Shown here one piece after another: positions 48,347 through 57,052 of a DNA stretch of 64,000 bases. The position numbers and the translations under genes are program-made. Location of the stretch: assembly GCF_017744135.1 (NCBI RefSeq), contig NZ_JAGHQU010000007.1, positions 124,001-188,000 on the forward strand. The letters run 5' to 3'. The notes under the pieces are model-generated. The model had not been told where the DNA came from. It saw nothing but the letters and a program-made list of their open reading frames with translations, and searched no databases. How positions within the stretch are numbered: the stretch's first letter is position 1; each line of letters begins with the position of its first letter. This DNA comes from Endozoicomonas sp. G2_2. GTDB taxonomy: Bacteria > Pseudomonadota > Gammaproteobacteria > Nevskiales > Salinisphaeraceae.

Positions 48347-48922
48347 CTTTCTTTTGCTTGTCCAAAAGAAAGTAAGCAAAGGAAAAAGACACCCGGGTTA
48401 CGCGCCGGCGCGAAGCGCGCCGGTGCACTGCGATGCTCGGTCCGAAGGGATGCGGCCCTAGTCAGTTAACTAGGCTCGCGTCGCTTTGGCGACGCTCAGA
48501 CAACTGTCCGCACCGGCGCAGTGCGCCGGACACCCTTCGACCCTGCGCTTCTCGTCGCGCCACACGGGACCCGAATACAGGTGCGGCCTACCCGACCGTG
48601 GAGTTCAAACAGCTGCCAAGTCGAAGTTGCGGTGTTTGGCTGCGTTCCGGTCGGACTCGCCTCCGGCGTTGTCGGCGAAGATCGCTTCGCGATCTTGCTT
48701 GCGAAGCGTTAGCGAGCCGGTCTTTGTCTGTATTCGGTCCCCTTGGGCGTAGCGCCGAGCAGCGCGGGCCGCAAGCGGATCAAGACGGCCGGATGTTTGA
48801 GCGCAGCGAGTTTCCGGCCGACCCGCTTGCGGGCCGCGATGGGAGGGCATCGGCGCGGAGCGCCGACGCAAGACAGGGTGTCTTTTGTTTTGGTGACTTT
48901 TATTTGGACAAGCAAATAAAAG
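48347..48922. repeat. 576-bp palindrome-rich non-coding element with boundary hairpins
   Basis: The left boundary is a perfect hairpin, CTTTCTTTTG/CAAAAGAAAG (48347-48372) with loop CTTGTC; the right one is CTTTTATTTG/CAAATAAAAG (48897-48922) with loop GACAAG, the reverse complement. GACACCC (48388-48394) and GGGTGTC (48876-48882) are inverted just inside. Between them are many short perfect palindromes: AAGATCGC/GCGATCTT, GCGTCGC/GCGACGC, CCGGCGCA/TGCGCCGG, TCGGCGC/GCGCCGA. There is no convincing gene; open frames here are compositional. CGCACTGCAGTGCG stands just outside the left end. I do not see a target-site duplication. Confidence 0.8.
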
Positions 48923-49065
48923 ACACTCGCGCATCAGCGCGAAACCTCAAGTGAAAATTAACCCGCACCGTTGATTCAAACTGGGTTGATCCAAGGCCGC
49001 GACTCCATTGGTGCTGGGCAGCCCGGCCAACCTGCGGTTTCGCGTCGCGTGGCGAAACAGGATCA

Positions 49066-50130
49066 TCAATCTGAATAGTCCTCTGCGTGATCGGCATGCA
49101 ACACCCAGTCCGCCGCGCCAAACCGGTCGGCGGCGTTCAGAGCCTGATGCCAGTAGGGATAGACCAGATGCGGCCGGCTGACCTTTTCGATCGCCGCGTG
49201 CTCGTCGGCGCCGAGTTCGAGCTGGGCACTGGCGAGGTTGTCTTCCAGTTGGTGTGCCTTGCGAGCGCCGATCACGGCGGTGGTCACGCCCGGACGTTCG
49301 GTGATCCAGGCCAGCGCGACCTGCGCGGCAGACACGCCGTGCGCATCGCCGACTTCGATCAGCGTTTCGATCAGATCGAAAAGGCGCTTCTCGTCATGGA
49401 TCGGCGGTTCCTGCCAGCCTTCGGCGAAGCGGGTGCCCTCGGGCGTGTCCTGGTCGCGGCGGTACTTGCCGGACAGCAGGCCGCCCGCCAGCGGGCTCCA
49501 GATCATCGTGCCCAGCCCGGCGTCGTGGGCCATGGGCATGAGCTCGTACTCTGCTTCGCGGGCCTGCGGCGTGTAATGAATCTGCTGGCTGATCGGTTTG
49601 GTGAAACCCTCGCGCTCACAGACGGCCATTACCTTCATCGCCTGCCAGGCTGAGAAATTGGAGATGCCGTAGTAGCGGATCTTGCCGTGACCGACGAGCG
49701 TGTCCATCGTCTGCAGCGTTTCTTCCAGCGGCGTGGTGCCGTCCCACATATGCAGCTGGTAGACATCGATATGCTCGGTGTCGAGCCGCCTGAGGCTGGC
49801 CTCGACCTGCTCGCGCATATGCAGGCGCGAAAGACCGCCCTCGTTGGGGCCGTCGCCCATCGGGAAACGCACCTTGGTGGTGAGAAGCACGTCGTTGCGT
49901 TTGGCGCCCAGCGCCTTGCCCAGAATCTCTTCCGAACGGCCCTGCGAATACATGTTGGCGGTATCGAAGAAGTTGACCCCGTGATCGATGCTCTTGTCGA
50001 TGAGGTTGCGAGCGCCGTCGACGTCGGTATTGCCGAGTTTCGACATGAAGCCTTCGCCGCCAAAGGTCATGGTGCCCAGGGTGAGCTTGGAAACCTTCAG
50101 GCCGCTGTTGCCGAGGATTCGGTACTGCAT
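49066..50130 (-). CDS. Aldo/keto reductase
   Basis: A 354-residue NADPH-dependent TIM-barrel oxidoreductase. The catalytic tetrad is visible: Asp in FFDTANMYSQGRSEE, Tyr in the same motif, Lys in LLTTKVRFPMG and His in VYQLHMWDG. The cofactor loop is YYGISNFSAWQ, and the C-terminal AVIGARKAHQLEDNL binds the adenosine phosphate. The start at 50130 (MQYRILGNSGLKVSKLTLG) has GAGG nine bases upstream. The substrate is unknown. It is divergent from the PHA-synthase-like gene. Confidence 0.92.
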   Translation of the reverse strand: MQYRILGNSGLKVSKLTLGTMTFGGEGFMSKLGNTDVDGARNLIDKSIDHGVNFFDTANMYSQGRSEEILGKALGAKRNDVLLTTKVRFPMGDGPNEGGLSRLHMREQVEASLRRLDTEHIDVYQLHMWDGTTPLEETLQTMDTLVGHGKIRYYGISNFSAWQAMKVMAVCEREGFTKPISQQIHYTPQAREAEYELMPMAHDAGLGTMIWSPLAGGLLSGKYRRDQDTPEGTRFAEGWQEPPIHDEKRLFDLIETLIEVGDAHGVSAAQVALAWITERPGVTTAVIGARKAHQLEDNLASAQLELGADEHAAIEKVSRPHLVYPYWHQALNAADRFGAADWVLHADHAEDYSD

Positions 50131-50280
50131 AACTGCCTCATTGCGTAGCTGTATCTTGAAGCTTGGTATGTGGCCGAGGACTTTCAAACCTCGATTTGGA
50201 TACGCGGCGCGCAGGCGGCTGTTGCGGTGCAGCAAAACAAACTAGAATAGCGCCTCGCCTGGATTCGAGGATCGCCTCGC

Positions 50281-51429
50281 ATGACATCGTCAATCGCCGC
50301 CGGCCGCGATTTTCTCGGCCGACAGTTCGAGCGCAACAAGGCGCGACTCGGCCATGCGCGTCAGCATTTGTTCGACCGCGACGCCCTGGTGCAGGCCGGC
50401 CAGACGCCGTACGAGATGATCCATCGCGACGGGCCGGTCTCGCTGCGCTACTACCCGCCGCTAACGGACAGCGAGATCGAGCTGGCCGATGGCAGCGTGC
50501 TGCCGGTGGCGAAGACCGTGCAGCGCACACCGCTGGTGATCGTGCCGCCCCTGGCGGTCAACATGCTGGTCTACGACCTGTTTCCCGAACGCAGCCTCGT
50601 GCGCTATCTGCGTGCCCGCGGCTTCGAGCTTTATCTGGTGGACTGGGGTACGCCCACGCGTGCGCAGGACAGACTCGACCTGTCGAGCTATTTCGCCGAT
50701 CTGCTGCCCGAGGCGCTTGAACGGGTGCGCGCCCACAGCGGCAAGCGCAAGCTCAGCCTGCACGGCTGGAGCTTCGGCGGGCTGTTCAGCCTCTGCCATG
50801 CCGCGATCGCGGGTGCGGACATCGCCAATCTCGTGCTTGTCGGCGCGCCGGTCGACTACCACGACAACGGCGTGCTCGGTGAGCGCTACAAGACGCTATC
50901 GCGCCACGCCGGTTGGGTGCGGCGTTATACCGGGCTGACCGCGCATCGGCTGCCGGCCGCGCTGCTGCGTTCGCCCGGTCGGTTGAACGCGCTGGTGTTC
51001 AAGCTCACGAGCCCGATGACGGCGGTGAAAAGCTATGCCAGCCTCGTCGCCAACCTGCATGACGAGCACTATGTCAGCAGCCACGCGACCAATGCCGCCT
51101 TTCTCGACGGCATGGTCGCCTATCCGGGTGGCGTGGTGCAGGACTTCATCGATTATCTGTGGATCGACAACGTGCTCGGCCAGGGCAAGCTGCCGATGAA
51201 GCGTGCCGACGCGGATTTGTCCGGCGTGGCCGCACCGATTCTGAATATCACCGGCCGGCACGACGTGATCGTGACCACCGCATGCAGCCAGGCGATGCTG
51301 CGTCATGTGTCCAGCCGCGACGTGACCTGCCGCACGCTCAAGGGCGGCCATGTCGGGATCGTGTCCAGCGAAACCGCGATGACCGAAACCTGGCGCGAGA
51401 TCGCCGACTGGCTGATCGCTCGCGACTAA
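50281..51429 (+). CDS. PHA-synthase-family alpha/beta hydrolase with Ser nucleophile
   Basis: A 382-residue alpha/beta-hydrolase that follows class III PHA synthase (PhaC): PLVIVPPLAVNMLVYDLFPERS, the stretch FELYLVDWGTPT, and the C-terminal ITGRHDVIV (Asp) and KGGHVGIVSS (His). In true PhaC the nucleophile is Cys in G-x-C-x-G; here it is Ser164 in LHGWSFGGLF. PHA polymerase activity is therefore doubtful, and a hydrolase or acyltransferase role is more likely. The ATG has GAGGA upstream. Its stop overlaps that of the LysR gene by four bases, tail to tail. No phaA, phaB, phaE or phasin gene is nearby. Confidence 0.85.
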   Translation: MTSSIAAGRDFLGRQFERNKARLGHARQHLFDRDALVQAGQTPYEMIHRDGPVSLRYYPPLTDSEIELADGSVLPVAKTVQRTPLVIVPPLAVNMLVYDLFPERSLVRYLRARGFELYLVDWGTPTRAQDRLDLSSYFADLLPEALERVRAHSGKRKLSLHGWSFGGLFSLCHAAIAGADIANLVLVGAPVDYHDNGVLGERYKTLSRHAGWVRRYTGLTAHRLPAALLRSPGRLNALVFKLTSPMTAVKSYASLVANLHDEHYVSSHATNAAFLDGMVAYPGGVVQDFIDYLWIDNVLGQGKLPMKRADADLSGVAAPILNITGRHDVIVTTACSQAMLRHVSSRDVTCRTLKGGHVGIVSSETAMTETWREIADWLIARD

Positions 51430-52319
51430 AGAGCGGCCGGCAGCCGCTCGGCAAGAAAATCCAGAAACAGCTGGATGCGCAGGGCGAGAGCGGTGTTGCG
51501 GTAGTAGACCGCATGAATCGCCTGACGGCGCGTCTGAATCCGATCCGCGAGTACCGGCTGCAGCCGTCCCTCGGCAACGAGGGAGCGGGTCGCGTAATCC
51601 GCCATGCTGGCGATGCCTTCGCCGGCCAGTGCCAGCGCTATGAGCGTGCTCGCGCTCGATGCCGCAATGGTTGGCTCGATGTGCAGATCCCGGCCTTGGT
51701 TATCGCGTACCGGCCAGGCGTTGAGGTGCGGCATCTGGTTGAAGCCGAGCAGCGCGTGGCCAGCGAGATCGGCCACCGTGGTCGGCGTGCCGCAGCGCGC
51801 GAGATAGGCCGGGCTGGCGACCAGTCGCAGGCGGGTATGCCCGAGCGGGCGGGCGTGCAGGGTCGAGTCCTCGAGTGCGCCGATCCGAATGGCCACATCG
51901 GTGCGCTGTTCGAGCAGGTCGATAAATCGATCGTGCGTATCCAGCGATAGCCGTATCTGCGGATAGCGTTCGCGAAATGCGCCGACATGCGGCGCGATCA
52001 CCGCATGCATGAACGTCGGTGCGGCGTTGATCCGCAGCGTCCCTGCAGGCTGCTGGCGCCGTGTCGCCATGGCCTGCTCGGCGTCTTCGGCGGCGTCGAG
52101 CAGCGCGCGCGAGTGCGGCAGCAGGGCGAGGCCTTCGTCGGTGAGTTTCGTGCGTCGGGTGGTGCGTGCCAGCAGGGTGGTTTCGAGCTTGTGTTCCAGA
52201 CGCGCGAGAGAGCGGCTGACGCCGGAAACGGTCTGGCCAAGCTGTTCGGCCGCGGCAGTGATCGAGCCGCTGTCGACCACGGCGGCGAAGACCTGATGTT
52301 CGGCGAGGGTCGTTTTCAT
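51426..52319 (-). CDS. LysR-family transcriptional regulator
   Basis: A 297-residue LTTR. The N-terminal winged helix-turn-helix is HQVFAAVVDSGSITAAAEQLGQTVSGVSRSLARLE, and the effector domain follows (RINAAPTFMHAVIAPHVGAF; LGFNQMPHLNAWPV). It is divergent from mdaB across 102 bases that hold a dyad immediately before its own start, so it probably regulates mdaB and itself. Because MdaB is a quinone reductase, a quinone or redox-active compound could be the inducer; this is inference from context. Confidence 0.92.
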   Translation of the reverse strand: MKTTLAEHQVFAAVVDSGSITAAAEQLGQTVSGVSRSLARLEHKLETTLLARTTRRTKLTDEGLALLPHSRALLDAAEDAEQAMATRRQQPAGTLRINAAPTFMHAVIAPHVGAFRERYPQIRLSLDTHDRFIDLLEQRTDVAIRIGALEDSTLHARPLGHTRLRLVASPAYLARCGTPTTVADLAGHALLGFNQMPHLNAWPVRDNQGRDLHIEPTIAASSASTLIALALAGEGIASMADYATRSLVAEGRLQPVLADRIQTRRQAIHAVYYRNTALALRIQLFLDFLAERLPAAL

Positions 52320-52321
52320 TG

Positions 52322-52336
52322 TTGATAGAAAATCAA
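52322..52336. promoter_or_regulatory. Dyad TTGAT-N5-ATCAA next to the lysR start
   Basis: TTGATAGAAAATCAA is a perfect five-base dyad with a five-base spacer, two bases before the LysR start codon, in an AT-rich island within GC-rich DNA. It contains a T-N11-A core as in LysR-type sites. The spacer is one base too long for an FNR box. Confidence 0.5.
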
Positions 52337-52421
52337 TAATTATTTGCAGTTTATCCCGTTTCGCGCATGGGGCGCGCGCAGCAGACTGCGTGCCGATTCA
52401 CACACGTTTTGCCTGTACGCC

Positions 52422-53030
52422 ATGAATATTCTGCTACTCAACGGTCAACGCCCGTTCGCCCATTCCGCCGGCCGGTTGAACACCACGCTCCACGCGACGG
52501 CGGTCGAACAACTCCAGGCCCTCGGTCACGATTTGCGGGAGACGGCGATCGATGCGGGCTATGACGTCGACGCAGAAGTCGCGAACTTTCTCTGGTCTGA
52601 CGCCATCGTCTATCAGATGCCCGGCTGGTGGATGGGCGCGCCGTGGATCGTCAAACGCTATCTGGACGAGGTTCTGACGGCCGGCCACGGCAGTCTCTAC
52701 GCCAGCGATGGCCGCAGCCGCCGCGATCCGGATCGCCACTATGGCACCGGCGGTCTGCTTCATGGGCGCCGCTACATGCTCTCGCTCACATGGAACGCCC
52801 CGCAGGCGGCCTTCGACCGGCCGGATGAATTCTTCGAAGGCCGCGGCATCGACGGCGTGTATTTTCCCTTCCACAAGTCGCAGCAATTTCTCGGCCTCGA
52901 GGCCATGCCCACTTTTCTCGCCACGGACGTGATGAAGGCGCCGGCGGTCGACGCTCAGCGTGCCCGTTATCGTGCGCATCTGAGCCGCGTGTTCGGACAG
53001 GCCCGGGCCGGGGCCGCGCTGTCGGCCTAG
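52422..53030 (+). CDS. mdaB: NADPH:quinone reductase MdaB
   Basis: A 202-residue flavodoxin-fold FAD enzyme that reduces quinones by two electrons. It matches E. coli MdaB closely: NILLLNGQRPFAHSAGRLN, NFLWSDAIVYQMPGWWMGAP, GHGSLYASDGRSRRDP and YMLSLTWNAPQAAFDRPD. The ATG at 52422 begins the homology; the open frame upstream is not conserved. It is divergent from a LysR regulator, the usual control arrangement for such reductases. Confidence 0.93.
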   Translation: MNILLLNGQRPFAHSAGRLNTTLHATAVEQLQALGHDLRETAIDAGYDVDAEVANFLWSDAIVYQMPGWWMGAPWIVKRYLDEVLTAGHGSLYASDGRSRRDPDRHYGTGGLLHGRRYMLSLTWNAPQAAFDRPDEFFEGRGIDGVYFPFHKSQQFLGLEAMPTFLATDVMKAPAVDAQRARYRAHLSRVFGQARAGAALSA

Positions 53031-53144
53031 GTCGGCTACTGCCGCGGCATGACGTGCGGCGTTCGGTAGTCGCTCGGTGTAGGCCCCGCTACACTCGGGT
53101 AAACGAAAACATGGCGTGTCGGATGCACGTCGAGGGGACAGGGC

Positions 53145-54803
53145 ATGGTCGATAAAGCGGACAGTATTGTGGTCGGCGCGGGTCTTGCGGGGCTTGTCGC
53201 CGCCGCGGAACTGGCCGATGCCGGCAAGTCCGTGCTTATCGTCGAGCAGGAAGGCGAGAACTCGGTCGGCGGTCAGGCGTTCTGGTCGCTGGGCGGTCTG
53301 TTCATGATCGACACGCCCGAACAGCGGCGCATGCGTATCAAGGACAGCCCCGAGCTGGCGATGGCCGACTGGCTGGGTTCCGCCGGCTTCGACCGGCCCG
53401 AGGATTACTGGCCGCGCAAGGTCGCCGAGGCCTTCATCGAATTCTCTGCCGGCGAGATGCGGCCCTGGCTTTACGAACAGGGCATGCGCTGGTTCCCGGT
53501 CGTGGGCTGGGCCGAGCGTGGCGGCGCGCTGGCCAGTGGCCATGGCAATTCGGTGCCGCGTTTTCATCTCACCTGGGGCACGGGGCCGGGAACGGTCGAA
53601 CCCTTCGAGCGGCGTGTGCGCGAACACATGGCGGCCGGTCGCATCACGCTGAAATGCCGGCACCAGGTGAGCCGGCTGATCATGACCGGCGGCGCGGCCA
53701 CCGGGGTGGCCGGCGAGATTCTGGCGCCGAGTACGGTCGAGCGCGGCCAGCAGTCCAGCCGCGACGTGACCGGAGAATTCGAGTTCGCCGCGGGTGCTGT
53801 ACTCGTCACCGCGGGCGGCATCGGCGGCAACCACGAACGGGTGCGCGCCAACTGGCCGGTGGAACGTCTCGGCCCGGCGCCGGCGCGGATGATTTCTGGC
53901 GTCCCGCATCACGTCGACGGGCGCATGCTCGACATCACGCACGATGCAGGTGCCGCGATCATCAACAACGATCGCATGTGGCACTACACCGAAGGCATCA
54001 AAAACTGGAATCCGATCTGGCCGATGCACGGCATCCGCATCATTCCGGGGCCGTCATCGCTCTGGTTCGATGCAAACGGTCGGCGGCTTCCCGCGCCGTG
54101 CCTGCCGGGCTTCGACACGTTGTCCACGCTGCGCGAGATTCTGGCGACCGGCCACGACTATTCCTGGTTCGTGCTTACCCAGAAGATCATCGAAAAGGAA
54201 TTCGCGCTGTCCGGTTCCGAACAGAACCCGGACATGACCTCGCAGCAATGGCGTGAAGTGCTCAAGAGCCGTCTGTCCAAGGGCGCGCCGCCGCCGGTCG
54301 AGGCCTTCAAGGAAAACGGCGAGGATTTCATCGTCGCCGACGACATCGGCGAACTGGTGGCCGGCATGAATCGGCTCGCGGGCAACGAACGCATCGACCG
54401 CGCCGCGCTCGAAGCCGAAATCGTCGCCCGCGACCTGCAGATCGACAACGCCTATGCCAAGGATGCCCAGATCACGGCCATCCACGGGGCGCGCCGTTAT
54501 ATCGGCGACAAGCTGTTCCGCACGGCGTCCCCGCACCGGATTCTCGACCCGGCCAATGGCCCGCTGATCGCGGTGCGCCTGCATATCCTCACCCGCAAGA
54601 CGCTGGGCGGCCTGCATACCAATCTCGACGGCCAGGTGCTGGACGCCGGGGGCGAGCCGATCGCCGGGCTGTATGCCGCAGGCGAAGTCGCCGGTTTCGG
54701 CGGTGGCGGCTATCACGGCTACAACGCGCTCGAAGGCACCTTTCTGGGCGGCTGCATCTTCTCGGGGCGCTGTGCCGGCCGGCATGCGGCGACGGTGGTC
54801 TAG
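53145..54803 (+). CDS. FAD-binding dehydrogenase (fumarate reductase/ketosteroid dehydrogenase-like)
   Basis: A 552-residue flavoprotein of the succinate dehydrogenase/3-ketosteroid dehydrogenase superfamily (the COG3573-like group). The FAD site is SIVVGAGLAGLVAAAELADAGKSVLIVE, with a second FAD motif near the end (AGLYAAGEVAGFGGGGYHGYNALEGTFLGGC). The cofactor appears to be non-covalent, since no flavinylation His motif is seen. The substrate is unknown. The ATG has GAGGGGACAGGG upstream. It ends three bases from the convergent rlpA-like stop. Confidence 0.87.
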   Translation: MVDKADSIVVGAGLAGLVAAAELADAGKSVLIVEQEGENSVGGQAFWSLGGLFMIDTPEQRRMRIKDSPELAMADWLGSAGFDRPEDYWPRKVAEAFIEFSAGEMRPWLYEQGMRWFPVVGWAERGGALASGHGNSVPRFHLTWGTGPGTVEPFERRVREHMAAGRITLKCRHQVSRLIMTGGAATGVAGEILAPSTVERGQQSSRDVTGEFEFAAGAVLVTAGGIGGNHERVRANWPVERLGPAPARMISGVPHHVDGRMLDITHDAGAAIINNDRMWHYTEGIKNWNPIWPMHGIRIIPGPSSLWFDANGRRLPAPCLPGFDTLSTLREILATGHDYSWFVLTQKIIEKEFALSGSEQNPDMTSQQWREVLKSRLSKGAPPPVEAFKENGEDFIVADDIGELVAGMNRLAGNERIDRAALEAEIVARDLQIDNAYAKDAQITAIHGARRYIGDKLFRTASPHRILDPANGPLIAVRLHILTRKTLGGLHTNLDGQVLDAGGEPIAGLYAAGEVAGFGGGGYHGYNALEGTFLGGCIFSGRCAGRHAATVV

Positions 54804-54806
54804 GCT

Positions 54807-55241
54807 TCAGTCGAGTCGGCGCAGCGTGACCGGCGCAATACCGCTGCGGATCATGTCCAGCCGGACGGCGGCCGCACGAGACAGGTCGATCACACGCCCG
54901 CGCACATGCGGGCCGCGGTCGTTGACGCGCACGATCACCGAGCGGCCGTTGTCGTCGTTGGTCACCCTGACACGGGTGCCCATCGGCAGGCTTCGGTGTG
55001 CGGCGGTCAGGCGATTGGCATCGAAGCGTTCGCCGCTGGCCGTGCGACGGCCCTGGAACCTCGCGCCGTAGTAGGAGGCTTCGCCGCGCTGGTAGACCGC
55101 ACCGTCGGTAGCGCGCAGGTTGGCACAGCCGGTCAGCAGACTGGCGCCGATCAGCATGCCGAGCAGCGCCAGCCGCAGCGCGCCGGCCGTGTGCGCGCGT
55201 TGTACCGGGGCCACTGTGCGTTCGGGCGAAGATTCGATCAT
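54807..55241 (-). CDS. RlpA-like septal ring lipoprotein
   Basis: A 144-residue lipoprotein of the RlpA family. The signal ends in the lipobox ASLLTGC, and the double-psi beta-barrel domain follows, with [40 protein letters not shown] and [18 protein letters not shown]. RlpA in Pseudomonas is a lytic transglycosylase acting on glycan strands without stem peptides at division sites. The catalytic Asp is probably in the NDRGP loop. The C-terminal SPOR domain of full-length RlpA is missing, so this is the short form. It is divergent from the HAD phosphatase gene. Confidence 0.9.
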   Translation of the reverse strand: MIESSPERTVAPVQRAHTAGALRLALLGMLIGASLLTGCANLRATDGAVYQRGEASYYGARFQGRRTASGERFDANRLTAAHRSLPMGTRVRVTNDDNGRSVIVRVNDRGPHVRGRVIDLSRAAAVRLDMIRSGIAPVTLRRLD

Positions 55242-55392
55242 GCGCGAAGGCTACCGGCAAAAGCGCTGGACGTGGGCGCCGATCGACATTTCGGCCGGGT
55301 TCTTGCTTATATGCGGATGGGCCGAGGGGGCCCGGGTTGCGGCGTCAGGCCCGCGGGAAAAGCGGCCGGCGCGAGGAGGTAAGGGTCGATGT

Positions 55393-56049
55393 ATGCGATA
55401 CAAGGTTCTGTTATTTGATCTGGACGGCACGCTGACCGATCCGCGTGTCGGTATTACCCGCTGTGTGCAGTACGCGCTGGCGCGCCAGGGGGTGCAGGTC
55501 GACGATCTGGCGCGGCTTGAATGCTTTATCGGGCCGCCGCTGAAGCAGTCGTTCATGGATTTCTACGGTTTCGACGAGGCCGGCGCCGCCCAGGCCGTGG
55601 ACGACTACCGCGTGCGTTTCGGGCGCGACGGCATGTTCGAGAACGTGGTCTACGACGGCATGCGTGAACTGCTCGCCGAACTGCAGCGCAGCGGGCGCCA
55701 GCTGTTCGTGGCGACGTCCAAGCCGTGGTTCTACGCGCGCCAGATCGTCAGCCACTTCGGGCTCGATCCGTTCTTCTGCAGCGTCTACGGCAGCGAGCTG
55801 GACGGCACGCGAACCGAAAAGCACGCCTTGATCGCGCATATTTTGCGCGAGGAGAAGCTGGCCGCCAGCGATACCCTGATGATCGGCGATCGATCGTTCG
55901 ACCTGGTGGGCGCCCGGCACAACGGCGTGGCCGGCGCGGCGGTGGGCTACGGTTACGGCAGCGAAGCGGAACTGCGGGCGGAGTCGCCGGATTATTTCTT
56001 TCCCACGCTTCAGGTGATGCACGAGACGCTGGTCGCCTGTCGGGCGTGA
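55393..56049 (+). CDS. HAD-family phosphatase (phosphoglycolate phosphatase-like)
   Basis: A 218-residue haloacid-dehalogenase hydrolase. Motif I is LLFDLDGTLTDP, with the nucleophile Asp; motif II is VATSKP; motif III is the Lys in RTEKHALI; motif IV is MIGDRSFDLVGARHNG. The helical cap between motifs I and II places it with Gph/PgmB-type small-phosphosugar phosphatases. The substrate is not certain. The start at 55393 is chosen because it leads straight to motif I, with GGAGG about 14 bases upstream. Confidence 0.9.
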   Translation: MRYKVLLFDLDGTLTDPRVGITRCVQYALARQGVQVDDLARLECFIGPPLKQSFMDFYGFDEAGAAQAVDDYRVRFGRDGMFENVVYDGMRELLAELQRSGRQLFVATSKPWFYARQIVSHFGLDPFFCSVYGSELDGTRTEKHALIAHILREEKLAASDTLMIGDRSFDLVGARHNGVAGAAVGYGYGSEAELRAESPDYFFPTLQVMHETLVACRA

Positions 56050-56127
56050 GGCCGACGATCAAAAGCCTGCCGTACGCCGGCGTATTGCGATACGCTTGGA
56101 TCTTTGTGCCTGCAAGGAAAGCATCCC

Positions 56128-56946
56128 ATGTCCGATGACGAATCCCGTACTCCGCTGTCCCAGCTCCTCGCGGCCATGGCCAAGGATGGCGACCTGTCGC
56201 GCGTCAGCGTACCGGCCGACTGGATGCAGGGGCGCGCGATCTACGGAGGCCTGTCGGTCGCGCTGTGCGTGCAGGCGGCTTACGACCATCTCGGCGACGA
56301 TCTGCCGCCGCTGCGATCGGTGGAGTGCAGTTTCATCGGCCCGTCCGGCAGCGATATCGCCATCCGCCCGACGGTGCTGCGCCGAGGCAAGTCGACCGCG
56401 TTCGTCGCTGTCGATCTGCTCAGCGACACGGATATCGCCGCACGCGCGATCCTGTGTTTCGGCAAGGCCAGGGCGTCCAGGGTCGATCATGTCGATCTCG
56501 CCGCGCCGCAGGTCGCGGGGCCCGAGGCCTGCGAGGCCAGTTTCTTCGCCTCGGCGGGGCGCATGGCACCCAATTTCACCCAGCATTTCGACAGCCGCTT
56601 CGTCGACGGCTCGATGCCGGTCACGAACTCGGAATCGCCCGAGTACCTGGTATGGATTCGGCACAAGGACAGCCAGATCGATCCCGTCATCGTCGGCCTC
56701 GCCGCGCTGGCCGATGCGTTGCCTCCGGCTTCGATGGCGAGCTTCAGCGAGCCGGCGCCGGTCAGCACCATGACCTGGCACTTCGACGTGCTCAGCGATG
56801 CACCGCAGACCGAAGACGGCTGGTGGCTCAGCCAAAGCCGCGCCGAATACGCGCGCGACGGGTATTCATCGCAGGCGATGGCGGTATGGAACCGCGCCGG
56901 CCAGCCGATGGTGATCGGGCGCCAGAACGTCGCGATCTTTCACTGA
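56128..56946 (+). CDS. Acyl-CoA thioesterase, double hotdog (TesB-like) family
   Basis: A 272-residue protein with two hotdog domains. The first has the signature DWMQGRAIYGGLSVALCVQA (substrate pocket), followed by LRSVECSFIGPSGSDIAI; the second holds VSTMTWHFDVLSDA and the ending GQPMVIGRQNVAIFH, typical of the 4HBT_3 family. Such enzymes cleave acyl-CoA to free acid. The ATG at 56128 has AAGGAAAG upstream; an ATG eight codons earlier is less likely. It follows the HAD gene on the same strand. Confidence 0.87.
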   Translation: MSDDESRTPLSQLLAAMAKDGDLSRVSVPADWMQGRAIYGGLSVALCVQAAYDHLGDDLPPLRSVECSFIGPSGSDIAIRPTVLRRGKSTAFVAVDLLSDTDIAARAILCFGKARASRVDHVDLAAPQVAGPEACEASFFASAGRMAPNFTQHFDSRFVDGSMPVTNSESPEYLVWIRHKDSQIDPVIVGLAALADALPPASMASFSEPAPVSTMTWHFDVLSDAPQTEDGWWLSQSRAEYARDGYSSQAMAVWNRAGQPMVIGRQNVAIFH

Positions 56947-57052
56947 TCGCCCGGCGCCGCGCGGTGCGGCGGTCGGCAGAATAACGGATGGTCGCTCGCG
57001 CGCGGCGGAACTAGAGTCGAAATCACTCGATTCGCACAGGAGTTCTGCCGCC

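Noticed and set aside
48347-48922. Palindromic element considered as an insertion sequence
   Set aside because: There is no transposase gene and no visible target-site duplication. A non-autonomous element remains possible and is discussed as a finding.
48433-48954. Open frames of 60-173 codons inside the palindromic element
   Set aside because: They are built from the palindromes, have no ribosome-binding site, and overlap each other on both strands.
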